Shown here: piece by piece, positions 9,881-18,942 of the stretch
Layout of the letters: each line of letters opens with the position of its first letter
Position numbering within the stretch: position 1 is the first letter of the stretch
Assembly: GCA_000310025.1 (NCBI GenBank)
Contig: FN649741.1
Coordinates: 2,173,491 to 2,194,357, forward strand
Direction: 5' to 3'
Length of the DNA stretch: 20,867 nt
From: Ectocarpus siliculosus
Taxonomy: Eukaryota; Sar; Phaeophyceae; Ectocarpales; Ectocarpaceae
Translations under genes and position numbers: made by a program
Notes under the pieces: generated by a model
Told to the model about the DNA's origin: nothing
Seen by the model: only the letters and a program-made list of their open reading frames with translations
Databases searched by the model: none

Positions 9881-10230
9881 GGCTCCCGTTTTACGATATG
9901 TGATGGAGTCCGAGTGCGGCGGCGTGGGCCTGCGGGGCAACTATCAGGCGGGGGGCACGCGTTGGGCTGATACGGAGGTGGGTGGACACCTAGCACCTGT
10001 AGCACTCGACTGTGCTGTGCACACCCAACTCGACGCCATCGACTATAAGCAAGGCGCCACACCATAGGCGCTGTGTGGTCGGGTAAACGGGCCCAAGAAC
10101 ATTGTGTTTTTCAAGCAACTCCGTTGGTGTGAAGCCAGGAGTGTGTTGAGGTCAGCGAAGGAGGACAGGAGAGAAAAGCAGCGACTGTTGTTGTGAGTTG
10201 TGAGAGAGATTCCGCTCGGAGAGAGCGAAC
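9881..10230. promoter_or_regulatory. Divergent promoter region of the oxidoreductase and ARPC1
   Basis: Only 350 bases separate the two start codons, which face away from each other. Both 5' untranslated regions and both core promoters must therefore fit here or overlap. I see no convincing TATA box on either strand. Purine-rich sequence (aggacaggagagaaaagcagc, about 10165) precedes the ARPC1 start, which has A at -3. The plus strand is open across much of 9735-10067, but that frame covers exon 1 of the oxidoreductase in antisense and is not a gene. Confidence 0.6.
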
Positions 10231-13200
10231 ATGCCGCCCATCAAACACCAAGTGGTTTCACCTTCGGCGGGCATCTCGTGCCACGCGTGGAACGCCGACA
10301 AGTCAAGTGAGTGGTTCCCTTGCTCTGTGTATGTTGTTGGCTTTCAGTGCGTCAAGTACCGGTGCTCTTGGCTCTATTGCAAACTTTCTGTATTGACTTC
10401 GTTATTGCGCCGCATTTTCGGAGAGCTGGGGACACTCGCCTTTCTCGGTGTTCGTTAGGAGGGAGTTTCGTATCGAGATCATCGACAGAATGCAGTCGTA
10501 TCCTGGGGCTGGTCGTGCTGCTATACCCACGGTTAGCAGCGGCACTATGTGGGACAGCGGCTTACGCACGTTGGCCGAGAAACATTGAGCAAGGCAGAGA
10601 GGCAAGGCATGCGACTGTGCATGAGGCAGCAGGTACAACTGTGCCAGATAAAAGCATGCTCGTCCGAGTAAAAGTGTACTGCTGCTGTATTTACATGTTG
10701 CAGCAGTGCTGGGGGCTAAGCGCAGCGGTTGTGCCTCTACTAACGTTTGCAGAGCAAAAATACAACAAACCATTCGTCTAGTCGTGCCCCACGGCAGGCC
10801 TTCCCACTCCCTTAACGCTTTGTTGGGAAACGAACGCCCCCGACGACACCAAATCCGGCTGCAGAGGACGTGACACGGCGTTTTCTCACACGGTACCCAC
10901 AACGTGATCTATGCACACTTTTTCCCATGCCCTTTCCTCTTTGGCATTCCTCGAGAAGCTTCACACAAAGCTCGCACTCGTTTCTCTGCGCCTTCCTGCC
11001 CGCCTGCCTGCAACGCTAGTGCTGGCGCTGTGCGCGAACGACAACCGGCTGCAGATCTACGAAGGGTGCAACAGCCCGAGCTTCGCGTCCTGGCGCCTGG
11101 CCCACGTGCTGGAGGAGCACGACCTGGTCATCTCCGGCATCTCCTGGTCCCCCGTGACCAACAAGATCGTCACCTGCTCGCACGACCGAAACGCCTTCGT
11201 GTGGTCCTACGACGCCGCGCAGGTAAGGGGGTGTGTATTTGTGGTGGGTGGCACTGATTGCAATCGTCGCCAGGACAGAGGGGGAGTGGGGGGGGGTCTA
11301 CTTATGCATACGCATGCCAAGACCGTTGGCCTCGCGTCCCTACAACGCCGGGACGGAGCGATATGGCGGGTTTGGAGCGAGAGGGGAGGCGAGAGGGAAC
11401 TATTTGCTGCTGCTGCCCAGTGAACGGAGGCGAGAGGGGAGGGGGGCGGGGACTACTTGCTGCTGCTGCTGCCAATCGTTGTTGCTCATTGGGCTCCCGT
11501 AGTTCGCGCGTTTTGGTGGGCTTGTGCCACCGGCCGTGTCGCGGACGTGGTCGGAAATGAGAAAAAGACTCGGTCGTCTCTGTGCTTCGCGCAGCGTGTG
11601 CGACCTTCCGTCACTACCGTTGTATGCAAAGCACGTTTACATATACATCTTCCCCGCACGCTCACACATGCCGCAACAACGCCGTGAATCGGCTGTACAT
11701 ACATACTCCCCTTCCTTGCTTGTCATCCACCTGATGCCGTTTGAACATTTGATCGGTCGTTCTTGTCCACTCTCCCGAACTCATGGTTTTGATTGCCAAC
11801 AGGCCAAGTGGAATCCGATCCTGTGCGCCCTGATGCTTACCCGCGCCGCCTTGGACGTCCATTGGAGCCCATCAGGTGAAAGGACCAAAACACGGGGTAT
11901 ACAAGTATTGTGTTTACGTGTTTACAGCCGAAACCGCCGCTGTGGCGATGGGGGTGCGCTGACGGTGTTGCAAACTAGGCGCATGCGTGTTGTGGACTCT
12001 TCGTGAAGGCCGTGGCTTACTTGGCGAATTTTGAGTCGTGACACCGGGTGTTGTTTCTTTTGCGGCAGGGACGGCTATTTTTGGGCGAATTGAGTCGTGA
12101 CACCGGGTGATACTAATGTTGTTGGTGGGACGGCTAATATGTATATTGGTGAATTTTTAGTCGTGACACCTGGGTGCTACTTGTTTTGTTGGTGGCAGGG
12201 ACGAAGTTTGCGTGCTCGAGCGGGGCGAAGACCATCGCCGTCAGTCGGTTGGACACTTCGCAAGGGAGCGACTGGTACGTGAGCAAGCTCATCAAGGGTC
12301 ACAAGTCAACGGTGAGCGAAGGCGCCCGCGCGCTTCGAATGGCAACGTTTGACGCAGCTCGTACGGCAGAGCACGAAGGCAGTGTACTCAGCGTACGACT
12401 ACACACAGCACGTGCGGCTACAGCAGACGTACTGGTTATTTCAGCCTCTCGCTAGCGACTACCTGTGGGCGTTGCCGTTAAAGCGCCGGCGAACGCAACG
12501 CACAGGCGCGCGGTCGATCATTGAAAGACCGATTGACCCACCGCCGAGAGGTTGCTGTTGAAACCCTGTCGACACGTGTAAGGAGGGCATAATGTAGACG
12601 GGATAATCCCAAAACAGCCCTTGTCGGCAGTATTGGCAGCCTCTTGGTCGTGGCGCATTCGATGTTTAGAAAACCATGGATGGCACACCTGGGCGTTCGC
12701 CCACACTTTCACCATATTATTGCCTCTCCCCTCTCTTTGCACCCTTCATTTTGCTTCTCTTCTGCATGTACTACTCTGATCCCACGCGCCCTGCGCTATG
12801 ATTTGTCGCTGCCCACCTCTCATGTGCGAATGTATGTTTGCTATTTTCCATGGGGGTTGATCCCTTTCTTGTTGCCCGTTTACTTGCTACTACAAATACT
12901 TTCGTCGTGGTCGAATCGATTCCCCGCGCTTGCCATGTCTGCCTACATACAGGTCCAGAAGGTGGCATGGCATCCTAACGGTCTTGTGCTTGCTACCGCG
13001 TGCACGGACTTCAAATGCCGGGTTGTGTCGGCGGTGGTTGAGGAGGTGCGTCCTTGCCGTGGCGTTGCCGCACGCACACCCGTTTTTCTCGAAGGTTTGC
13101 GTGGTCGGTCGCTTGTCGGTCATCTCGGTGGCCAACAGACTAGAAGAGACGCACACCTAATACGCCGAGGAGGCCGGTAGCACATGTTTGGGCGTGGAGC

Positions 13201-15809
13201 AGCGTGTAGGCAAATCGTTCAGAAAGCAAGCAGAAATCTTGTGGTTTCCATACGATGCGTCTGACTGTTGGCAATCCGTAAAAAGGGGTGGGGTCTGTCC
13301 TCCTCAACATGCTGACTTGTCTGCAAGACCTGCCGTTCAAGCCGCCGCTTAGGTTTCACGCGCAACCTGTACAACATTGCCCTCCCTTCAACCGTGCGTG
13401 TTGCGTGTCTTTGGTCGCATGAGATACCACGCCCCCTGGGCCGATTTTCAAAACCCCATTACAGTACTCCACAAACGAAGAGGACGTACGACTCGAACGA
13501 TTACTTTCGGAACCCTGTCGACGAGACAATTCCAAGGTCGACATTGTTGGCACCTGCACTACTGCTTTTGATACAAAGTAGATGGAGCCACAATAATCGG
13601 CAGATAGGGTGGTATCTTACGCTACCTACGGTATACGGCTGCGCGGCCGGGCCCGTTCCGCACATACCGCCGTGTGTGTGTGCTTGTTTCCGTGGCAACC
13701 AGGTGGATACAAACCCCGACCCGAGACCGTTCGGGACTGTCAAGCCCTTCGGAGAGGCCTACCACCAGTTCTCTTGCGGGGGCTGGGTGACCGCGGTGGC
13801 TTGGTCGCCCTCTGGCTCCATCCTGGCGTATGCGGGTGAGCAGCGCCTCCGTTATTGATTGTACGTCGTGAACCCACCCCCCGCGAAGACACACACACCC
13901 GCCAACGACTGCTGTAACCTTTGGTTTTTGTCCTTAGCAGCAAGGTGGCGTGGATGTTCGGAAGAAGAGCCCCGCTTTTACGATACGCGGGAATCGAACC
14001 CACAACGCATCTTCGTTTTGATCAGATAAATAGGACATCCCACAAGACTACCGCTCATTAAGTTCATCTGACAACAAGACTTACACGCGAGACCTATGTG
14101 CATACCCCGCTCTCGAATTTGGATTCCCAGAGGTTTGCTGGTGAACTTCCTTGCAGACGACCGACCGAGTCCTGCCGCTGAACCCTTTCTTTCTTGTGCG
14201 TGTGGGTGCTTTTTCTGTCTCTCCGTACGCAGGTCAGGACTCGACGATCCACTTCGTACGCTTCGACCCCAGCGGGGCTGTGAGCGAGCAGAGCGTGAGG
14301 TACGCCCTCCTCCCCGTGTCCAGCCTGGCTTTCCTCAGCGACAAGGCGGTGGTTGGGGGGGGGCACGACATGAACCCCTTGGTGTTCACGGCGAACTCCT
14401 CCGGACAATGGTGAGATGCTCAAGGACGAATGTTTGTCTCTACCCGCCAGCATGGATTGCGGCGTGTTTTCTATCATAGTGGGGGTTGGAGGGAGGGAGG
14501 GAGGGAGGGAGGTGAGGAGGCGGGGATGAGAAGCGGTCGTGGGAAAGGCTTGGCTGCGAGTTTCTGCCTCTCGACAATGTACCTGGCGTGGTTCTCTGTA
14601 CTGAGAGCTCTCTCTGGCGGCTGGATGGACGCAAGTGTCTACCGCCCGGGATCTGACCGCCAGCACGCCCAAAAGACTCAGACCAGAAATTGGTCCAGAA
14701 ATCACTCACGGTACGAGCCGTGCCTCCCCCCCGCCCCCTCTTTCGCCGACCGACCCTCCACCACCCCCCTGTCGTGGGTTAACCCGCTGCTTTGGCTGGG
14801 GCTCCTCCGTCAGGTCGTTCCTCCGTAGGCTTGACGAGAAGTCCACCGGTCCGGCGAAGGCGGAGGGGGCCGTGAGCTCCATGTCCGCGGCGAGAGCGAT
14901 GTTCCAGGCCAAGACCACCCGGGGTCAGGCGTCCTCCGGCGGCGCGGGCAAGGACTTGTGGACGCAGCACGCCAACGCCATCGTCGGCATCGAGGGCATG
15001 GGGCGGGCGGGAGACCCGACTTGTTCTAAGCTGTCGACGTGCGGTGAGTTTGTTTCGGGGCGCGCGCGCCCCCCCGTCGTTTTTTTGTGTCCTCTCGCTC
15101 AGGCGAAGACAAGGAAGATGGGCGGAAGGCGCAGGGTTTGACGGAGGGCGGAGGGACACGCGGATGGGACGAACGGGGGGAGTATTTCGGTGTGCGTCCG
15201 TGTTTGGCGGACGCGTGTGTCCTGCGCTGTGCTGTAGGTTGGTGGCGGACGCGTGTGTCCTGCGCTGTGCTGTGGCGGCGGCGATGGTTCTGACGGCGGG
15301 GGTGGTGGCTGACTTATTTTGTTGGAAGCGGCCTGCTGTGTACGCTTGCTTGGAGGAAGCGTATCATGTGCGGCGAGATGGGCGGCGGAAGCTGTCGATA
15401 GCAAACACGTCGCACCATTTTCCGAAACTCTCAAGAGCAAATGCTTAACATGATATCACCACCCCTTTTCTCCTTTGGCTATCTCGGCACGAAGCTGCTG
15501 CTCAGATCGCCGCTGCCGTTAGACCCGCGCACGCAACAGCAGTCCCCTCGCCTTGCTGTCGAAGCTTCCGCGTGAGTTCGCTGGTCATGTGTACACAGGC
15601 GCACTGTCTTCGCTTCGGTTGCTTGACCGTCTTCCCGAACGGTGCCCCGCGCCATGCTGTTTCTCCGTTGGCATTTTCCTTGATACATGTACTTTTTTTG
15701 TGCCCTTTCCGCAATTCGGTCCCTCGACCTTTGGGTAGGCTTGGACGGAAGGCTGGTCGTCTGGGAGATCCCCACCCTCGACATCGACATGCAAGCCCTT
15801 GGACTGTAG
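10231..15809 (+). CDS. ARPC1: Arp2/3 complex subunit 1 (ARPC1, p41), WD40 protein, nine exons
   Basis: ARPC1 is the beta-propeller subunit of the Arp2/3 complex, which nucleates branched actin in the cytoplasm. Exons: 10231-10306, 11020-11222, 11803-11875, 12199-12311, 12953-13045, 13703-13835, 14233-14410, 14814-15043 and 15739-15809. All eight introns are GT-AG and phases close to 1170 bases, 389 residues (animal ARPC1 is about 370). Signature pieces occur in order: ISCHAWN (15-21), GISWSP and VTCSHDRNAFVW in exon 2, VHWSPSG, DWYVSKLIKGHKST, WHPNG and CTDFKCRVVSA in exon 5, GWVTAVAWSPSG in exon 6, QDSTIHFVRF and VVGGGHDMNP in exon 7. Exon 8 carries the family's loop with SSMSAARAMFQ and a Gly/Ser-rich extension. 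Exon 9 closes the last blade with LDGRLVVWEI. The many WD motifs and perfect phasing make this very secure. Confidence 0.97.
11284..11359 (+). repeat. Dispersed repeat, copy 3 (in ARPC1 intron 2)
   Basis: Shares 'cctcgcgtccctacaacgcc' plus 'gggacgga' with copy 1 on the minus strand, with the same upstream G-rich tract and 'gcatgcc' element. It lies in the sense orientation of ARPC1, in the intron 11223-11802, and lacks a clear match to the 'ttctcaccggacca' part. Confidence 0.65.
11385..11473 (+). repeat. Imperfect tandem duplication with CTG run, ARPC1 intron 2
   Basis: Two units, about 11385-11417 and 11426-11473, each run from 'ggaggcgagagg' through 'acta(t/c)ttgctgctgctg'. The second is longer by a G-rich stretch and one CTG. 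It abuts the dispersed repeat copy 3. Confidence 0.75.
12014..12202 (+). repeat. Three-unit tandem array spanning the ARPC1 intron 3 acceptor
   Basis: Units at 12014-12072 (59 bases), 12073-12131 (59) and 12132-12202 (71) share 'gaattttgagtcgtgacaccgggtg' type sequence and end in 'ggtggcagggac'-like sequence. The last unit contains the true 3' splice site (AG at 12197-12198) and the first bases of exon 4. Unit 1 keeps a perfect-looking acceptor, gcggcag|ggacgg (AG at 12067-12068). In unit 2 the AG has become GG. Splicing at the unit 1 acceptor would keep the same entry phase but meets an in-frame TGA at 12098-12100. Confidence 0.88.
13980..14062 (-). other. tRNA-like remnant with an internal-promoter B box (ARPC1 intron 6)
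   Basis: On the minus strand, GGTTCGATTCC (complement of 13990-14000) is a perfect RNA polymerase III B box, set in a five-pair T-arm GTGGG/CCCGC with one G-T pair. About 50 bases upstream lies GAGCGGTAG, resembling a D-arm or weak A box. I could not build an acceptor stem or a clean anticodon arm, so this is not called as a tRNA. A decayed tRNA gene or a tRNA-derived SINE head is more likely; chance similarity is possible. Confidence 0.3.
14481..14525 (+). repeat. (GGGA)n G-rich tract in ARPC1 intron 7
   Basis: Six or so GGGA units flanked by further G runs, on the transcribed-sense strand. The spacing of G-triplets fits a potential G-quadruplex in the pre-mRNA, about 75 bases after the exon 7 donor. 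Function is inference. Confidence 0.8.
15206..15273 (+). repeat. Exact 30-base tandem duplication, ARPC1 intron 8
   Basis: A 30-base sequence at 15206-15235 recurs without change at 15244-15273, period 38. Exact identity suggests a recent duplication or a variable-number locus. It lies deep in the intron, far from both splice sites. Confidence 0.9.
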
Positions 15810-18560
15810 GGCCTCCAGGAGTAGTGCGTGTGTGGGGGGGTGTTGCTGCGTAAGAACTCGACGGGCTGCCGGTGCAAGAGCTTGAACTCTGTGTTAGCCG
15901 ACTTGTTGCGACCGGGAGGAACATTCCGCTTTTCCCGTGAACCAGCATCTCCCTGGTCCTGCTGGCATGTTCGTGTTGACCCCCATCATGTGTGTTTTTT
16001 TTACGTGTGCTATGCATACATAGGCGTTGTACCGATGGTTCGGCGAGGTGTCGCCTAGAAATCGCACTGCCCGTAGGTGAACGCCAGGCTCCGGTGTGTA
16101 GACTGGCGCGCCATCCTTTTCGCAAGGGGCTGGATGGACGTTGGGTGTTGGGGATGCCAGCGGCGCCTTCCTTCGTGTTGTATGACCTCCTTCCGAGGGC
16201 TTGTTTTCTTCTACGTTGATTTTTCTCCTGAAACTTTCGGCGCACCCCCAGTTTCTTTTGCCAACGTGGGTTTCCTGACCTTGAGGAAAACATTATGTCG
16301 GTGTCTGTGTCTTGTTAGAGGACCCATCGTCGATACAGCAGTACTGTACGCGGAAAGTATGCCAACCTGGCTTTGTTTTTCCTCTTTTTCGTGGTTCATC
16401 GTCGTGCTCAGTCTCTCCAAGCTCCGGCACAGCTTTTCACCCCAGGGCTGAGGGCTGAGCCTGAAACAAGCTGCTACCTCGTGAGTGGTGCAAGCAAGGC
16501 CGGGGCGATTAACTTGTACCTACGGCGGTGGCGGGCTTGACGGCGATCGGGTACGCCCTTCCTCAGATTGTTCCGTACGGGTGGCGGTCGACCCCCTTGA
16601 CGCCCCTGATGCAGTGGCAATACATCACCTTCGGCCCCTTTCTGCAGCAGGGGGAAAGGGGAGAGTCAGATTCTGTAAAAGCGACTCTTTTCACGATTTT
16701 GGGAATGAATGATGCGATACATGTCTGGTACGCCCCCCCCCTGTCCGTGAGGCCTAAAAGTTCAGAACGAAGTCGTGTACAGTGTACAGTGAGAACGAAT
16801 TCGTCAGCGTCGTATCGATCGGGTAAAACCTGGGCAACTTGCTTAAAAACGCTGATCGAGAGGCCCGTTGCTGCCCCCACCAGCAGCAGCGTGGAGTTCG
16901 CCAAGCAAGGCGAATTTCGGAGTTTCCTTGTTTCGTTTTCTTGCTGTGTGTTGTTTCATGATGAATGGAGTGCGGAGATGACATACAACAACAACGACAT
17001 ATCTCGCGGTAGACGATACGCCAGACAACATACAGCGTGGTGGGTGAAGAAGTTAGCACAAGCCGAGACGGCTGCTACATGTATAATCATGGGCCATCAT
17101 TGCAGAAAATAGATATCATCCACCACATACATGTTGGCAGTAGCGTCGAGGTCCAAGCTCGAGAAGATGTGATTACGTGCACAACAGTGCATTATTAGTA
17201 CCTTCGTGCCATCGGTGTACGCAGACAGACAGGAAGAAAGCCGTGAAACTCCTCGCACCTTTGATATTTTTCAGATATCAGCAAGATCGTGTTACATTTT
17301 ACGCCACGCACCGATCGTGGATGGATTCCGTTCCACCCCTACACCATGTGCATGCAGCGATCCCAGGAGGACGGAGGGGGTGTCCCATTCTCACTCAGTA
17401 GTACGTTGTGTACACTTAACGACCAATGCTAATATTATTATCTCCGAGGTCTCCGCGAGATGGTGGTGGTGGTGAGAATTTGAGTTCCGAAATAATCCTG
17501 ATGCTAGCTTCGCGGCGGCGACAGGGGTGGGTGCCGACGAGCGTTTATTTACAGACGTGGCCGTAAGAGAAGACTAATATTTCAACAACATCATCGTCTC
17601 AAAAGTAACACCCAATAGACTGCTGCTGTACATTGCTACTACTACTGCTGTTGTTGCTTGTAGTCTACGCCAAGACACGCCTCGACCGTCACTGCTCTGT
17701 GAAGACTTCAACGCACACTTGAAGGGATCCCTTCGAACGCGGGGAATTGTTTCGAACGCTTGAGGGTATTTACTGGCGTTTACATAGGATAGAACAAAGG
17801 TTATGGACCACCGAAGCAAGCAAGAGCGAAACATGTGTCTCAACAGCGGTACGCCGCCGAAGATATGACAGCAGTATTCATCATGCCTAATAAAACATCA
17901 AGAAGAAGAATAAAAAAACTGGTGTCCGCCCTTCATGCGCAACAACACCAGGGCGCGTCTTACTCAAGGTACAAGTAAGTACTTTTAGGTTTGATGGTGT
18001 CCGACGAGGGAGAGAGAGGGTGAACAAACCCTGTCCTTCCGTCTGCTCGGAGCCGTAAGCACGCGAACACTCTCGGAGAGGGTTAGTTCATCGCGGAACC
18101 GCCAGCTAATCATGAAAGATTCCCGTCCGTGGTATGCACCCGTAGTGGCGAAAGATCCGAAACGGGGCAATGATGATCTATCTGACCTACACCGCCGTCC
18201 ACCCTACACCCCGGTCAATTTTTTTTTTTTTTGCTGTGGGTATGGTACGACCGCGCCCGCCACATAAACAACTCTTTATCTTTCCCCCTGCCTCAAAGAA
18301 AACCTGCTCAGCACGTGGCGAAACATTTCCACCCGCTGTCCGCGCCAAGAGGAAGAAGACGCCAAACCCGGAGAGCAGCAACACCTAAGCCCGCACACCA
18401 CCGCGGCTTTCGCAGCGCCCTCGATTTGTGGAGCGAGCCTCGTGTGGTTGTCGAATTTGCGTGCCACGCACGTGGTCAGCGGTGTGGCAAGAAGACTGAT
18501 CGAGCGGGAGCCCACGAAAACACCAGCCTCCACACCATTTGTACCACGATCGTCGGCACG
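15810..18560. other. Intergenic region between ARPC1 and the DUF2064 gene
   Basis: The first part is probably ARPC1 3' untranslated sequence. The segment around 16523-16904 looks partly coding but could not be assigned and is described separately. The rest is AT-richer, with (GGT)n near 17462-17475, an ACT/GCT run near 17637-17660, an AATAAA at 17887-17892 and a poly-T run near 18220. No ORF with recognisable protein sequence is present from 17100 to 18560, on either strand. Confidence 0.6.
16523..16904. other. Unresolved exon-like segment
   Basis: On the plus strand a frame opens after a TAA and reads AVAGLTAIGYALPQIV, then VPYGWRSTPLTPLMQW. By my count 37 of 43 codons to about 16651 end in G or C, as in the proven exons. 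It has no ATG, and the only upstream acceptor inside it (gcccttcctcag) would shorten it. The minus strand is an alternative: a C/T-rich tract ending in CTGCAG precedes a short frame ending KGVDRHPYGTI and TGA, and an upstream frame reads LLLVGAATGLSISVFKQ. I recognise neither product. It may be an exon of an unseen gene, a gene fragment, or GC-rich noncoding DNA. Confidence 0.25.
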
Positions 18561-18942
18561 ATGGTGGAGGGGGACAAGGAGCACAAGGCCAACAAGGACG
18601 CGGGGAGGCGCGCCACCCTAGTGCTAGGTAGGAACTCTGCCGCCCGCCCGCCCGCCCGCCCCGGTCGCGTGCGTTGGAAGAGGATCGGTCGACGCGCCTG
18701 GCCTGGCTTCCTCGCTGTTGATGTTTTTGATCGCTCGCTCTCTGTCTCAATCTCTCTCATCATCACCCTCACTCCGCGTGCTCTCGATGAATCTCCTGTC
18801 CGTGTGTGCGTGGTTCCCAGTTTCCAAGTATCCCACGCCGGGCTCCAGCAAGACGCGGTTGATCCCGGCGCTGGGGGAGGCGCTCGCGGCGCAGCTCGCG
18901 ATGGCCATGCTCCAGGACTTGTTGCAGCGTTTTTCGATAGAG
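18561..18942 (+). CDS. DUF2064 / TIGR04282-type glycosyltransferase-like protein, first two exons only
   Basis: Exon 1 is 18561-18627 and exon 2 is 18821-18942, with a 193-base GT-AG intron (donor GTAGGA, acceptor TTCCCAG); exon 2 ends at a GTGAGG donor in phase 0. Together they encode 63 residues. After a charged 18-residue leader comes ATLVLVSKYPTPGSSKTRL and then IPALGEALAAQLAMAMLQDLL. This is the N-terminal signature of the DUF2064 family (K-x-P-x-PG-x-x-KTRL-x-P-x-LG), a GT-A-fold nucleotidyl/glycosyltransferase-like group of about 200-230 residues. The first segment includes the predicted nucleotide-binding loop. The later motifs, including the DGGYY-type segment, are not in the window, so the gene is partial here. 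The ATG has A at -3 and G at +4. Bacterial members are named in NCBI families as arsenosugar biosynthesis glycosyltransferases; transfer of that role to this gene is inference. Confidence 0.8.
18640..18662 (+). repeat. (CCCG)n run in DUF2064 intron 1
   Basis: About five CCCG units just inside the intron, 13 bases after the donor. It may form a G-quadruplex on the template strand. No function is claimed. Confidence 0.8.

Noticed and set aside
9735-10067. Plus-strand frame of 110 codons containing MAPVLRYVMESECGG
   Set aside because: It runs antisense across exon 1 and the upstream region of the oxidoreductase, whose exon is proven by phase and family match.
16211-16451. Hydrophobic plus-strand frame after ARPC1
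   Set aside because: T-rich noncoding composition gives runs of Phe/Leu/Ser; no start or splice sites fit, and it probably lies in or after the ARPC1 3' untranslated region.
16771-16796. Palindromic tgtacagtgtacag words
   Set aside because: Short, and no second copy or nearby gene start gives them meaning; likely chance.
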